64,000 bases of DNA from Cladosporium sp. IMV 00045 (Eukaryota; Ascomycota; Dothideomycetes; Cladosporiales; Cladosporiaceae). The translations under genes and the position numbers were made by a program. This document shows, piece after piece, positions 1-10,379 of this stretch. The notes below the pieces were generated by a model, which was given only the letters and a program-made list of their open reading frames with translations, made no database searches and was not told the origin of the DNA. Where the stretch lies: contig MSJI02000094.1 in NCBI GenBank assembly GCA_001931905.2, positions 1 through 64,000 of the forward strand, read 5' to 3'. The first letter of the stretch is position 1; the number at the start of each line of letters is the position of its first letter.

Positions 1-23
1 AAAAAAAAAGATAGCTCAAAAGC

Positions 24-1371
24 ATGGCCACCCCACCACCAACCCATCTCCTACAATCTTCCACCCTCCCCCCAGCCCAACCAACCTACATCCTCCGAGG
101 CCACACCGCCCAAATCCACAGCGTCCACTTCCTGCGCCGGAACCTGCGCCTCCTCACCGGCGACGCCGACGGCTGGGTCGTGCTCTGGAACTTGCCTGTG
201 AAAAGGCCCGTGGCGGTCTGGAAACCGCATGGCGGATCGGTGCTCGGAGTGGGCGCTTGGGGGAAGGAGGGGGAGAATGTTGTCACGTATGTTTGAGTCG
301 AGACTTGAGGTTGTTGGTTGTTTTTTCGAGGATGTGTGCTGACGTCGTGGGGACAGGCATGGGAGAGATAATAAACTCCTCGTCTGGCAGTTGCGGGAAG
401 AAGACGAATCGGGCTTCTCGAAAGTATTGCCCATAGACGATGCGACGACGGAGAGAAAGCAGCCCTGGCTTCTTCACAGTTTGGACGTGAACGCGCTGAA
501 TTTCTGCTCTTTCGCCATGTGTCCCATCCCGCATGACACCACCCCCGAACAACAAACCCCCGAACAAAAACCAGACGAAATCCTCCTCGCCTACCCCGGC
601 GTGCAAGACGGCCTGATAAACCTCACCTCCCTCCCCACCGCCACCCGCGTCGCCACCCTCCCACCTCCCCCAGGCCTCAGCACCGGGATGCTGATGGCCG
701 TGAGCGTGCGCTATTCCCCTTCTACAACCTCAACTCCGCCCTCACCTCTAATAGCAGCCGGCTACGAAAGCGGGCACGTCGCTCTCTGGCGCCAGCAACA
801 TCCCACTACCTCTTCTCCCGGCTGGAAAGCAACATACATCACCAAACCGCACGCCCAACCCGTCCTCTCCATTGCCATCTCCCCAGACTCAGGAAGTTTC
901 TACTCCAGCTCCGCCGATGCGGTTGTGGCGCGGCATCCCATTCCCTCCGACAGTCCACGCAACACCGGCTCTTCTTCCTCTGCGGAAGACCGCCCTCTTC
1001 AAGTTTTGCAAACAAAACACGCCGGCCAACAAGCCCTCGCCATCCGTTCTGATGGCCGCATTTTCGCCACGGCGGGGTGGGATGGACGGGTTAGAGTTTA
1101 TTCTAGCGGCGGCAGTGGCAGTGGCGGTGGCAGTGGCAGTTCAAGCGAGAAGGGTAAGATGAAAGAGCTGGCGGTGCTGAAGTGGCATAAGGAGGGATGC
1201 TATGCTGCTGCTTTTGGAGAGGTGCTGGATCAAGCTGATGGTGATGGTGATGATTGTGAGGGGGCGAGTGCAGGCACAGTTTCGCAAAGGCGGGAGGCCA
1301 AGACACAGGCGACGCATTGGTTGGCGGCGGGGAGTAAGGATGGGAAGGTGTCGTTGTGGGATGTTTATTAG
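24..1371 (+). CDS. asa1: ASTRA-associated WD40 protein Asa1
   Basis: Two exons, 24-286 and 357-1371, joined across a 70 bp intron (GTATGT donor, ACAG acceptor), give a 425-residue protein. The join restores a WD40-like stretch, [14 protein letters not shown]. The N-terminus has a repeat beginning [13 protein letters not shown] and ending GWVVLWNL. Later repeats include [25 protein letters not shown] and a C-terminal [15 protein letters not shown] that ends the protein. [11 protein letters not shown] linker encoded by near-perfect hexamers (about 1107-1140) separates two late strands. In yeast, Asa1 belongs to the ASTRA complex (Tra1/Tti/Tel2) involved in assembling PIKK-family proteins; the same role is inferred here from fold, length and the fungal pattern. 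Other small WD40 proteins cannot be fully excluded. It converges on the helicase gene downstream, with about 220 bp between stops. Confidence 0.8.
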
Positions 1372-1589
1372 ACTTGCCGTTCTCTTGTTGATGAGGCTGG
1401 TATAGTGGAGAGAGAAGAGGAATTGAAGAAGGGTAGGTGAAGTTGGTTTTTGAATTTGGCAAAGAAGCTATGGGTATCTTCAATGGTATTGCACAAGAAA
1501 GGAGATAATGAGCCGACAAGGCAAGGAAACCGCTCAAGAGACCAAAAGAAAGAAAAAGATCGAGGAACACCACCATCCTCCCAACCAAA

Positions 1590-3935
1590 TCAACCCAAAT
1601 TGAACTCCGAAGCCCCGCCCATACTCCTGCCCATCCTATTCATCATCCTCCTCGCCTCCTGCTCATCCGTCATTTCGGGCACATCCAAGTCCGCCGCGTC
1701 CCTCGACCTCTTGCCATCATTCGCCTTCGCGCCCGCCTCCTTCCTGCGCGCCGTCTTCATCTTCGCGCCGTCCTCCTTACCAGGCCTGAGACCCGGCACG
1801 CGGATTGCGCCCGGCTTGTCGCGCAGCGCGAAAGCCTTCGCCAAGTGTCCGAGGTGCAGCTGCTTCATGTCGAAGATGGCGCGCTCGGCGGCGACGTGCG
1901 TGGTGTACGCGCGGATGTGGCTCTGGTAGGCGCGGCGGGCCTGCTCGAGGTGTTTGGGGTTCTCGGTCGTCCAGCGCTCGCTTTCGATCTGCCACTCGGT
2001 GGCGGCCTGTTCCCATTCACGGGAGGTGACGACGCCGGAGGAGGGCGAGAAGCCCTTCTTCAGCAGCTCGTCGGCGTCGTGGTGCGTCAGGTTGCGCGGT
2101 CGGCCTTCCTTTAGAATGTCCACGTAGCCTTCCTCGCATCCCGGCTGTAGAAAGATCATGGCGCGACCTTCCTTGCCTGCACGTGCTGTGCGGCCAGCGC
2201 GGTGCAGGTGGTCTTCTTTGCTGAAGGGCGGGTCGTATTCAATGACGAAGTCGACGTTGGGGAGGTCGAGACCGCGGGATGCGACGTCTGTGCAGACCAG
2301 GACGGCGGGGTCGGTGCATTTGCTGAAAGCTTTCAAGGAGGCGGTGCGCGTGCTCTGCTGCAGGGAACCGTGTAGGCGGAAGATCTGGACGGGGTTCTCT
2401 TTGTTGGCGAATGCGGCCGCGGGGCCGGTGATGCGAGTCTCGGCGATGGTGTTGCCTTGGGGGATTTTGTCTGTTCGGCTTTGCTTGGGGAGTTTCAACT
2501 CTTCTTTCGAATCTTCGCTCTTGTCTTTGGAAGTGTTGGTGACGTCGTGGGTCATCAACTCGAAGTGGAAGTCTACACTGTCGGCGCAGCTCATGAAGAC
2601 AATACACTTCATCACGCTTCCCTTCCTCTTGAATGCTTGTTTCAGCACAGCTATCAGTGTGACTAGTCTCTGTTTCGGTGGAACGATCGCATAGCTCTGC
2701 TTCAACTGTGCGGGCGCGGAGAACGCCTGCTCGACTTCTTCTCCGTTGGCGTCTTTGGCGCGTTCCGATGCTTCCACGGCGATGGTGACCGGGTCGTGGA
2801 GTGCAATTGATTTGAGCTGTTCGATATCTGATTTGATGGTCGCGGAACAGAGCACAGTATTTCTGTTCTCGGGCAGTCCAGGAATCGGCTCTTGTGCTTT
2901 TCTTGATCGCAGGTTGAGGTTACTGACAATCTTTTGAATGTCTTGATCGAAACCAAGCTCCATCAAACGATCGCCTTCGTCCAGTACCAGCCACCTGACT
3001 CTGCTCACATCTAGGACCTCCGTGTTGTTCAAGTGATCTGCCAGCCTACCAGGTGTGGCTACCAGAATGTTCAGACCTTTCCGTAATCTCGCTTTTTCGG
3101 ATTGCTTTTTCTCTCCACCAATGACGGTACCTCCGACGATCCAGTGGCAGCACGAAAGCAGACCCTCCAGCACAGTTTCGATCTGCTTGCTCAACTCTCG
3201 CGTGGGCGCCAGGATGAGCGCAAAGAGACCGCTTTTCCTGTTGAAATCTTGCCCTTCCGCTTTCATCTTTTTGGAGATCTCGCTGATCCGCTGCACGATC
3301 GGAAGTAAATATGCCAGCGTTTTACCAGAACCAGTCTCGGCCTGTATGAAAGCATCTCTGTCCGTGGTACACAGTTGTAGAAGCGATTTGCGTTGAATCC
3401 CAGTTGGGGCCTTGATGTCCATTTTTTTGAGCAAATGACTTGCGATCGTGGTCGACAGTCCAAGGTTCGTGAATGTGGCCAGTTCATCGTTCAAAGGTGC
3501 GTTCGACGGCTCGACGGGCGTCTCGTCTTCCGCGACGGGCTCTGGTCTCGCAGCCTTTGCCGCGGGGTTGTATGTGAAAAGAGAAGATATCACCTCGCCA
3601 GTGTTCGACTTTGGCAGCGTCTCACGTTCACTGAAAGCGCGACCGCCAGGTCGAGGTGCAGTCCTTGGAGGCTTGAATCCTCCATCGTGGTTGTCTGTCC
3701 GCGGCCTCTTTGCAGGTTTTCCCTCCGGTCGAATATACTCCTCCTTGCCGCCATGCGCTCTGCCAAAGTCTGGTGTCTTGCCCGTCGCTCGCTCTTCCGC
3801 CTTTTTGCGTCCCCATTCTGCGGATTTCCTGGCGGTTAAGCGATCTTTCCAACTGCCGCCTTTGAAGACCTTTTTGGGCGCTTGGAATGCATCGGTCGGC
3901 AGCTCAAAATTGAGCAGCATGCCATCGTCGCCCAT
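1590..3935 (-). CDS. dbp7: ATP-dependent DEAD-box RNA helicase Dbp7 (ribosome biogenesis)
   Basis: One uninterrupted reading frame. I place the start at 3935 because the family begins M-(x)2-DGMLLNF and MGDDGMLLNF is seen here; an in-frame ATG 12 codons upstream (3971) lengthens it to 793 residues. Motifs in order: Q-motif region (PTGIQRKSL), motif I AETGSGKT, Ia PTRELSKQ, motif II DEGD, motif III SAT, and motifs V/VI (CTDVASRGLDLP, HRAGRTARAGKEGRA). The basic N-terminal region (KKVFKGGSWKDRLTARK) and a lysine/arginine-rich C-terminus fit a nucleolar protein. In yeast Dbp7 acts in 60S subunit assembly. It is divergent from the pantothenate synthetase gene, with about 350 bp shared between starts. 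Identity rests on the N-terminal signature plus long inserts in the helicase core. Confidence 0.9.
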   Translation of the reverse strand: MGDDGMLLNFELPTDAFQAPKKVFKGGSWKDRLTARKSAEWGRKKAEERATGKTPDFGRAHGGKEEYIRPEGKPAKRPRTDNHDGGFKPPRTAPRPGGRAFSERETLPKSNTGEVISSLFTYNPAAKAARPEPVAEDETPVEPSNAPLNDELATFTNLGLSTTIASHLLKKMDIKAPTGIQRKSLLQLCTTDRDAFIQAETGSGKTLAYLLPIVQRISEISKKMKAEGQDFNRKSGLFALILAPTRELSKQIETVLEGLLSCCHWIVGGTVIGGEKKQSEKARLRKGLNILVATPGRLADHLNNTEVLDVSRVRWLVLDEGDRLMELGFDQDIQKIVSNLNLRSRKAQEPIPGLPENRNTVLCSATIKSDIEQLKSIALHDPVTIAVEASERAKDANGEEVEQAFSAPAQLKQSYAIVPPKQRLVTLIAVLKQAFKRKGSVMKCIVFMSCADSVDFHFELMTHDVTNTSKDKSEDSKEELKLPKQSRTDKIPQGNTIAETRITGPAAAFANKENPVQIFRLHGSLQQSTRTASLKAFSKCTDPAVLVCTDVASRGLDLPNVDFVIEYDPPFSKEDHLHRAGRTARAGKEGRAMIFLQPGCEEGYVDILKEGRPRNLTHHDADELLKKGFSPSSGVVTSREWEQAATEWQIESERWTTENPKHLEQARRAYQSHIRAYTTHVAAERAIFDMKQLHLGHLAKAFALRDKPGAIRVPGLRPGKEDGAKMKTARRKEAGAKANDGKRSRDAADLDVPEMTDEQEARRMMNRMGRSMGGASEFNLG

Positions 3936-4288
3936 GTTGTCGAGATATCTCCCGCAAGTTGCGGTATGCAAAGGAAGTACAAAGGTCGAGTAGGTAAAGT
4001 ACGCTATGAAAGAGGCGGCTTCTGTAGAAAAATATGGATGCGCCTGTTCTGGCTAGCGCGAAACTTGCTTTAAAGCCGAGGAGTCCTGATGAACGTTATC
4101 GATACCTAAGAAGTGGCCGAGCTGCAGCAACTTCGACGGAGCTTTGATTTAATTGCGCACAACGCGAATGTTTCCCCCAAAACCTCAGAAGCCGTAGGTG
4201 ATTCATTCTTACGCCCTCATTTCCTAGCAAAAAACAATATTGCCTTCATCTTATCCCCCAATTCCAATCTCAATCGATTGCCTGCAGC
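3936..4288. other. Divergent intergenic region, dbp7 / pantothenate synthetase
   Basis: About 350 bp between two outward-facing starts. It must hold both promoters. I see no convincing TATA box, RNA gene or conserved ORF. Confidence 0.5.
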
Positions 4289-5419
4289 ATGGTATTGCCT
4301 ACAACTTCAGCATTCACAACAAGGTGTATAGCACGCCCAGGTGCTGTCGGTAGCTCTCTATTGGCACGATGCAGGAACACAGCATACCCAAGTCTCAAAC
4401 CTCTGACAAGATCTCTTCACATCTTCCGAGACGTACCTCCTCTCCGAACGCATCGTCGCGACCTACTGCTCAATGGCAAGACTGTCGGCCTGGTGCCGAC
4501 TATGGGTGCTTTGCACAAGGGACACATCGCCCTGGTCAGGCAAGCCGCCGAGGAAAACAGCCACGTCTTTGTATCTGTCTACGTCAACCCAACGCAATTC
4601 GGCGTCAACGAAGATCTGGACAGCTACCCCAAAACGTGGGACAGCGATTTGGCGCAGTTGAAAGAGCTGGATGCAGAGTTGGAGAAGTCTGGCAAGGGAA
4701 GGATTGAGGCGGTGTTTGCGCCTACGAGCAAGACCATGTATCCGACACTGCCGCCCGACTCGACCCTGCCAGGCACAGGCTCTTTCGTTACTATCACACC
4801 TTTGGCCAACCTGCTGGAAGGCCAAAGCCGGCCAGTCTTTTTCCGAGGAGTCGCAACAGTCTGCACAAAGTTGTTCAACATCGTCGAGCCCGAGCGCGTC
4901 TACTTTGGCCAAAAAGACGTTCAGCAGACCGTCATAATTAAGCGTATGGTACAGGATTTCCACATGAACACACAAGTACGGATATGCCCCACGGAGCGCG
5001 AGAGCGACGGTCTGGCCATGAGCAGCCGTAACGTCTATCTCGGAGAGCGAAGGAGGAAGACAGGAATTGTTCTCTCGGTGGCATTGGGGGCCGCGAACGC
5101 CGCGTACAAAATGGGCAAGACGAATCGCGATGATATCCTGGCCTTGTCATGGGACGTGACGAACATGATGAACATCAAACAGGATGAATTACCCGCGACG
5201 CAGCAGGCGCAGTTTGAAGTGGATTACATCTCTCTGGCAGATCCCGATACGCTGGAGGAAGTTCAGACGATAGACCCCAAGAAGGGTGCGATCATTAGCG
5301 GCGCCATCAAGATGCTTCCCTTGGAGGCTACTGCTGAAGGCGAAAAGCTTGGATTGGGCGAGGATAAGGTGCCGGTACGACTCATCGACAACCTTATTTT
5401 GGAACCGAAGGAGCCTTGA
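4289..5419 (+). CDS. pan6: Pantoate--beta-alanine ligase (pantothenate synthetase)
   Basis: Intronless, 376 residues. The enzyme joins pantoate and beta-alanine with ATP to make pantothenate, the last step before the coenzyme A pathway. Family signatures are clear: VPTMGALHKGH with the HxGH nucleotidyl-transferase motif (about residues 70-80), VYVNPTQFGVNEDL, FGQKDVQQ and LAMSSRNVYL. The first 40 residues are rich in Arg, Ser and Thr and lack acidic residues (for example CIARPGAVGSSLLARCRN), so an organellar presequence is possible; that is inference. The length exceeds bacterial PanC by roughly 90 residues because of this extension and an insert near SGKGRIEAVFAPTSK. The start ATG is the first in frame after an upstream stop. 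Confidence 0.95.
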   Translation: MVLPTTSAFTTRCIARPGAVGSSLLARCRNTAYPSLKPLTRSLHIFRDVPPLRTHRRDLLLNGKTVGLVPTMGALHKGHIALVRQAAEENSHVFVSVYVNPTQFGVNEDLDSYPKTWDSDLAQLKELDAELEKSGKGRIEAVFAPTSKTMYPTLPPDSTLPGTGSFVTITPLANLLEGQSRPVFFRGVATVCTKLFNIVEPERVYFGQKDVQQTVIIKRMVQDFHMNTQVRICPTERESDGLAMSSRNVYLGERRRKTGIVLSVALGAANAAYKMGKTNRDDILALSWDVTNMMNIKQDELPATQQAQFEVDYISLADPDTLEEVQTIDPKKGAIISGAIKMLPLEATAEGEKLGLGEDKVPVRLIDNLILEPKEP

Positions 5420-5675
5420 TTTGCTGAACGGGCTCGACATGGGCAATGATCGTTGGACAAAGCCCATTTCGGTGCAGCGGAGAATCATGGTAACCACTCT
5501 CAGTGGCGTTGATTGGTCTTCATGCAGTGTACGGCGACTGCATGGACGCTCGGAAATGTATGCCCGCGAGAAGCTAGCCATAGAGCGAGCTCAAGCGGAA
5601 CATTTGTCAATTTTCGTGAGGACTCCGGGAGTATCCACGACCTGATTGCCTCTGCGAGCCATCATGATTCCTCGC

Positions 5676-7872
5676 TCACGCGCCCTCAGTCTTCGCAACC
5701 TCTTGCCGCTCCTCGGACTGCGTATCTCCCTGTTCGAGTTTCTTCGAACCGAGCTCCGGGTCCACAACCGAGTTGCCACGGCTAGCAGCCAGAACAAGGT
5801 TGGGATTCTCTTCCTTGAGCTTAGCAAAATGCTTCTCTGCATCCCACACCCATGGCGAATCGGCTTCGAAGAGTAGATCGATTTCCTGCCCAGCTGTTAG
5901 CGACCATTGCGAGTCTGCTGACTCGAGTGTCATTGTACATACCTCAAGAGTTCTTTGGTTAGATTCTGGATAGAGAGCCCAGACCATGGGAATGGCGATG
6001 ACGTTGGCCGCGCCAAAGATATATAATGTGGCCTCACCGATTGAGGAAAACTATGATACGAATGTCAGCCGATCCATCAGTCGTTTCAACAGCGTATACG
6101 CACCATCACAGGGCAAAGCAGAGTAAGCCATCCGTTCCCGATACCTTCAAAATCGTCAGTTTATTCTTGATGTAACTGCTCTCAACGGATCAAAGAACTT
6201 ACTCCATCCAACAACGCCGAAGGCGTTACCCTTAGCACGAACTTCCAAGGGGAAAATCTCAGCCGGATACAGCCACGGAACCGTCAACCACGTCGCGCCG
6301 AAGACGAAGGTGAAAATGTAAACGAAGCTCGCCGCCGCCGCGCCGTACGCGTTCGCCGAGGCGATGTCGCCGGCCGCGCGCGCGTTGAGACCTGCGCGAG
6401 ACATTCCCCCGGCGATGAACATAGCGGCGCCTTGGCCGACTGCGCCCCAATACAAGGTCCATCGCCTGCCGATTCGATCGAGCGTGAAGACGCAGATGAG
6501 CGTGGAGAACATGTAGAAGATGTTGTTGAGACCGCTAATCCATCTGGGGGAGATTGTCTGGTTAGCGAGGTGAACTGGTTCGAAAGTGGGATCAATCAAC
6601 TAGGCACTCACTGGCTCTTTTCGGAATTGAAGCCTGCGATGCGGAAAATCGTAGGAGCCTTTCTCGACATGTCAGCTTTACCAGATCTTGGACATGCAAA
6701 ACGTGCCACGAGCACTCACATAAACAGTCACGCCAGCAATCCCCACCCACTCCTGCATAATCTGCAACCAAATAACAAGCTGCACCCTCCTCCCCGTATG
6801 CAACTTCCCACTGCCAATCCCAAACAGCATGGAGAAATAGCTATTCGACCGCGCCGTCTCCCTCTCGTGGATCACGATGTTCTTGATATCCTGATACTCG
6901 GACTCGGCTCTCAGGGCGTCCTCGCCCTCGCTGCCGCGCAGTCTTTTGAGAATATAGCGCGCTTCCTCGTCGCGGCCGACTTTGGCGAGCCACCGAGGGC
7001 TTTCGGGGAAGAACCAGCAGATCGCGAAGAGGACTAGTAGGGGGATGATTTGGAAGGCGATCGGGAAGCGCCAGCGGATCGGTGAGGTGCCGTTGTCGAT
7101 GAAGCTGAGGCCGAATTCGAGCCAGTAGGCTACCTATGATAAATCTATCAGCTTTCTTGTTCGATGTTGGGCGGCCTTCCACTTTCGAGAGTTGAAAGGA
7201 GTATGGCTGCCTATTGTGTTTTACTCACCACTACACCGGCAATGTTCAGAGTGAACTCGATCGCGATGAATTGTCCTCGAGAGGAGTGATCTGCCGTCTC
7301 AGTGGCCCACACTGGTACAATGCTGTTCAAAGCTTAGTAATGAAGCTCATGTAGACTTATCCTATATGGAGATGACTGACCTGTTCAAAACACCAGTTCC
7401 CCATCCATTGATCAACCGCGCGAAAATCATCCAGATATGATTCTGGGCAGAGCATTGCAGAGCAGCGCCAAAAATAGCCCAAGCAGCTCCAAAAGCGATC
7501 GTGCGAACACGACCGACCCTATCACCAACCCAGCCGCCGATGAGGCATCCCACGAGCGTACCGAGGTAATAGACGGAAACCTGAATCTTTAGTTAGCAAC
7601 CTCTATCCCAATATGACTTTGTAAATTTCTCCAATGTCCCGACTTACAATCCCACCTTGAAGTAACGAATCTGTGACGACAGGCTCGCCCTCCTCGTCCA
7701 CATGTCCAAATCCCATGAGGTCGATGTAATCTTTGGCATTGTTGACTCCGCCCATCATTCCCTGATCGTATCCGAAGAAAAAAATACTGAGCGCCGCTAC
7801 GCAGTTGATGGCGATGAGGAGGGCCCTCTTCTCGAGTTTGTGCGCCACGCGCCATCCTGATAGTTGATCCAT
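5676..7872 (-). CDS. MFS sugar transporter (SP family)
   Basis: Nine exons can be joined on the minus strand: 7648-7872, 7381-7580, 7229-7322, 6720-7133, 6612-6658, 6203-6543, 6104-6144, 5943-6050 and 5676-5885. They give 559 residues with phases matching throughout. Hexose-transporter signatures: FGYDQGMMGG in helix 1, GDRVGRVRT after helix 2, PESPRWL before the central loop, DRIGRRWTLYWG and a PxxLYPAEIFPLEVRAKG-like segment, then NGWLTLLCPV, and PESNQRTLEEIDLLFEADSP at the end of helix 12. These indicate a plasma-membrane proton-coupled monosaccharide or quinate-like transporter; the substrate cannot be read from sequence. All donors are GT(R)(N)GT-like and no stop or frameshift is present. 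A TATA-like element lies 86 nt before the ATG. Confidence 0.92.
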
Positions 7873-8879
7873 GATGGGTCAATGTGTCGCCCGGCAAGAA
7901 GCAAGGTCAGAAACTGCTTCGCAAATCCGCCCGAAGCGTCAGAGCAGTCGCCCGTAGTATATATATGAAAGGTATGAAAAAATTCCCGTCGCCGGCGCGC
8001 ACATGTCACTCCCCAACTCTAATATACACGACGATCAACGACCATTCGCCGACGTCCCCCGACTCAAAACCCCATCCCTCCCCCGCAACGTGGACCCGAC
8101 ATATGGAGCCCTTGAATCATCACACAAATTACCCGGTGATCATCGAGCCAGGCGGGACTTGACAGCGTGAGGCGGCTTCGGAATGCCATAAAGAGACGAA
8201 GCTCATACTAAGCGCCGACAAGCGAGTGGAGACGAGACGCTGCGTTTGCTTGGGGGCTCCACACTATCTCCATGGGATCTGCGTCAATGGGGCGTGGAGG
8301 AACTGGAAGTGATTCCTTCATTTGCCGACACGTGCCGAGGGCGATGGGAATGCCGATGGGTGGGCGTGATGTGCATGAGTTTTGGGATGGAATATTGGTG
8401 ATGGGGAAAGTTTGGCTTCGAGGTGATTGTCGAATTTGCGTTCTTTTCTATGTCACTCTTTTGCTAGACAACACTGACAACTCTCATTCTTCGCCGGTGG
8501 CTCACTGCCGGCCATGCACCTAATTACCCATCGCGATATGACTCGGGATGTGGATGCTTACATGGGAACACTGACTGAAATGGTTGGGATGCCAAGGGAC
8601 AGTAAGCGGCAGGTTGATACATCCGTCGGCCAACGCCTATATCGGACGAAAAGATGTATCTTCGGCGATGGCGAGATTCAATGAATTGGTGGAAATAGAA
8701 AATGTGGCTTCAGTCACCCTCGTGCATTACAGTATGGCTGAGAATGGACTTTCACATGTCCCAACATTTGACTGGGCTCATATTGATTATCGTTATCAAG
8801 GCTCCGGATTTCCCGTGCAATCGAGCTACGAATATACAAGGCAGTTTCCCCTCCTTCGCAGGCCCTGTTCCTGGTACGC
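7873..8879. other. Intergenic region upstream of the MFS transporter
   Basis: About 1 kb between the transporter start (minus) and the stop of the next minus-strand gene. A TATA-like run lies near its left end. Open frames here (for example 8584-8997, plus) run into the neighbouring gene antisense and show no recognizable protein, so I treat the stretch as promoter plus 3' UTR. Confidence 0.5.
7958..7966 (-). promoter_or_regulatory. TATA-like element of the sugar transporter
   Basis: The run TATATATAT sits 86 nt upstream of the transporter ATG at 7872, a usual distance for an inducible fungal promoter. Function is inferred from position only. Confidence 0.4.
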
Positions 8880-10141
8880 TCACGATTTCAATGCTGCCTT
8901 CACCGCGGGCACCTCCTCATCAATAGGCAGGATGTCAGGCACCGGACCCAGCGGCGTGATCGAGAATGGGTTGACCTGGCGATGGCTCTTGGTGTAGTGC
9001 TTCTTGATGTGCGTGAACTCCGTCGTGCTGCCGAAAGCATCGTGGTTCCAGTAAAGGTTGCGCACCCACCTTCACAGAGTCAGCTCACAGTCCATAGGAA
9101 GAAATATCTGGACCAAACTTACTTGTGGAGGTTGGGATACCCGCTGCGGATATCGCGGAGGTTGCACTTGAAGTGCTGAACGTAGACTGCGTCGAAGCGG
9201 ATGATGGTCGTGAACAAACGCACATCAGCCTCGGTCAGGCGGTCGCCGAAGTAGAAAGGCCCGCTTGACTTTGCGAGGTCTGCCTCTGCGCGGTCGAGCG
9301 ATTTGAAGAGCTGCGTGACGGCCTTTTCGTATGCCTCTTGGCTCCTGTGATTTGATTAGCATGGGTGAAAGTCGACTAAGTTGTCAAGAGACCTACGAGG
9401 CAAAGCCGGACTTGTAGACACCGTTGTTGATGTCGTTGTATGTCCACTCATTGGTCTCTTCAATCTTCGGCTTGAGATCCTCAGGCAAGAGGACGACGTT
9501 CTTGTACTTATCCGGAAGCAAGTGGTCGAATTCGGTGTAGAACATGCGGATAATCTCGCTCGACTCGTTGCTGACGATCGTGTTCTTCTTCTTGTCGTAC
9601 AGCGTCGGGACTGTGAAGCGTCCTTCGTAGTCCTTGTTCACGTCAAAGTAGATGTCGCGCAAGTGGGTGAATCCCTTGTGAATAGGATCGGGCTCCACGT
9701 GCTCGCCGGGTTCGTTGTCTTCGGCGGTGGCGAATCGCCATCCCTTCTCAAGCATTTCCCAGTGAACGGAGGTGAACGAAATGAAGTCTTCCAGACCCTT
9801 GAGTTTGCGTACGATCAATGCACGATGCGCTGACGAGACGGTTAGCTGGTGGCGAGCTTTGTTTTGGACTCGGCCTTCATACCCCAAGGACACGCATACG
9901 ACACGTAAAGGTGATAGCGGCCCTTCTCCGCAGGAAACTCTGCATTTGGGTCGCTTGAAATGAAGTTCCTGAACACGGATGTTTGACGCTTGAACTCCCC
10001 GGTCGATTTGTCTGCCCAAGACAGGATGCCTGTGGTTTTGTCCATTGCCGCGGTCGATGACGTCGTCGCAAAAGATCTCCTCAGAGGTGTTGGCGCAAAG
10101 TGAGATTGGAAGAGACCGAGACGAGCTAGTGATCTGAACAT
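8880..10141 (-). CDS. Xi/omega-class glutathione transferase (glutathionyl-hydroquinone reductase, Ecm4/Gto-like)
   Basis: Four exons (9883-10141, 9397-9829, 9123-9344, 8880-9069) give 367 residues. The first splice restores the catalytic motif YACPWAHR, whose cysteine reduces glutathionyl-quinones or mixed disulfides and is the hallmark of this class rather than classical GSTs. A thioredoxin-fold N-domain with VPTLYDKK and [10 protein letters not shown] (glutathione binding) is followed by an alpha-helical C-domain. The N-terminus ([15 protein letters not shown]...PLRRSFATT) looks like a mitochondrial presequence, and an in-frame ATG at 10045 opens a 335-residue form starting [10 protein letters not shown]; the same gene could give mitochondrial and cytosolic forms. 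Yeast relatives are Ecm4/Gto2 and Gto1/3; which ortholog this is cannot be settled here. Confidence 0.9.
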
Positions 10142-10379
10142 GTAGTGACTTTTGTAAGAGAAGGTTGATGGCAGCTATGTGTATTGCTTAAAGGTAAAGT
10201 AGCGCTCTTGATGCAAGTGATGCTTCGATCGGATGCGCACGGACTGCTGACTTCATTATTAGAATTCGTGGCTAAATTAAACTAATCATGGGCTAATTAT
10301 GCCGAATTCGTAGGACTCCCACGAAGGACTGTTGTTCTAATTGATGCAAAATGTACACTTTGACATTTGACTCATTAGA

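Noticed and set aside
7873..8879. CreA (SYGGRG) sites in the sugar transporter promoter
   Set aside because: Short degenerate matches such as GTGGAG occur, but at a frequency expected by chance.
8584..8997. 137-codon plus-strand ORF
   Set aside because: Runs antisense into the last exon of the GST gene, no domain, composition not protein-like.
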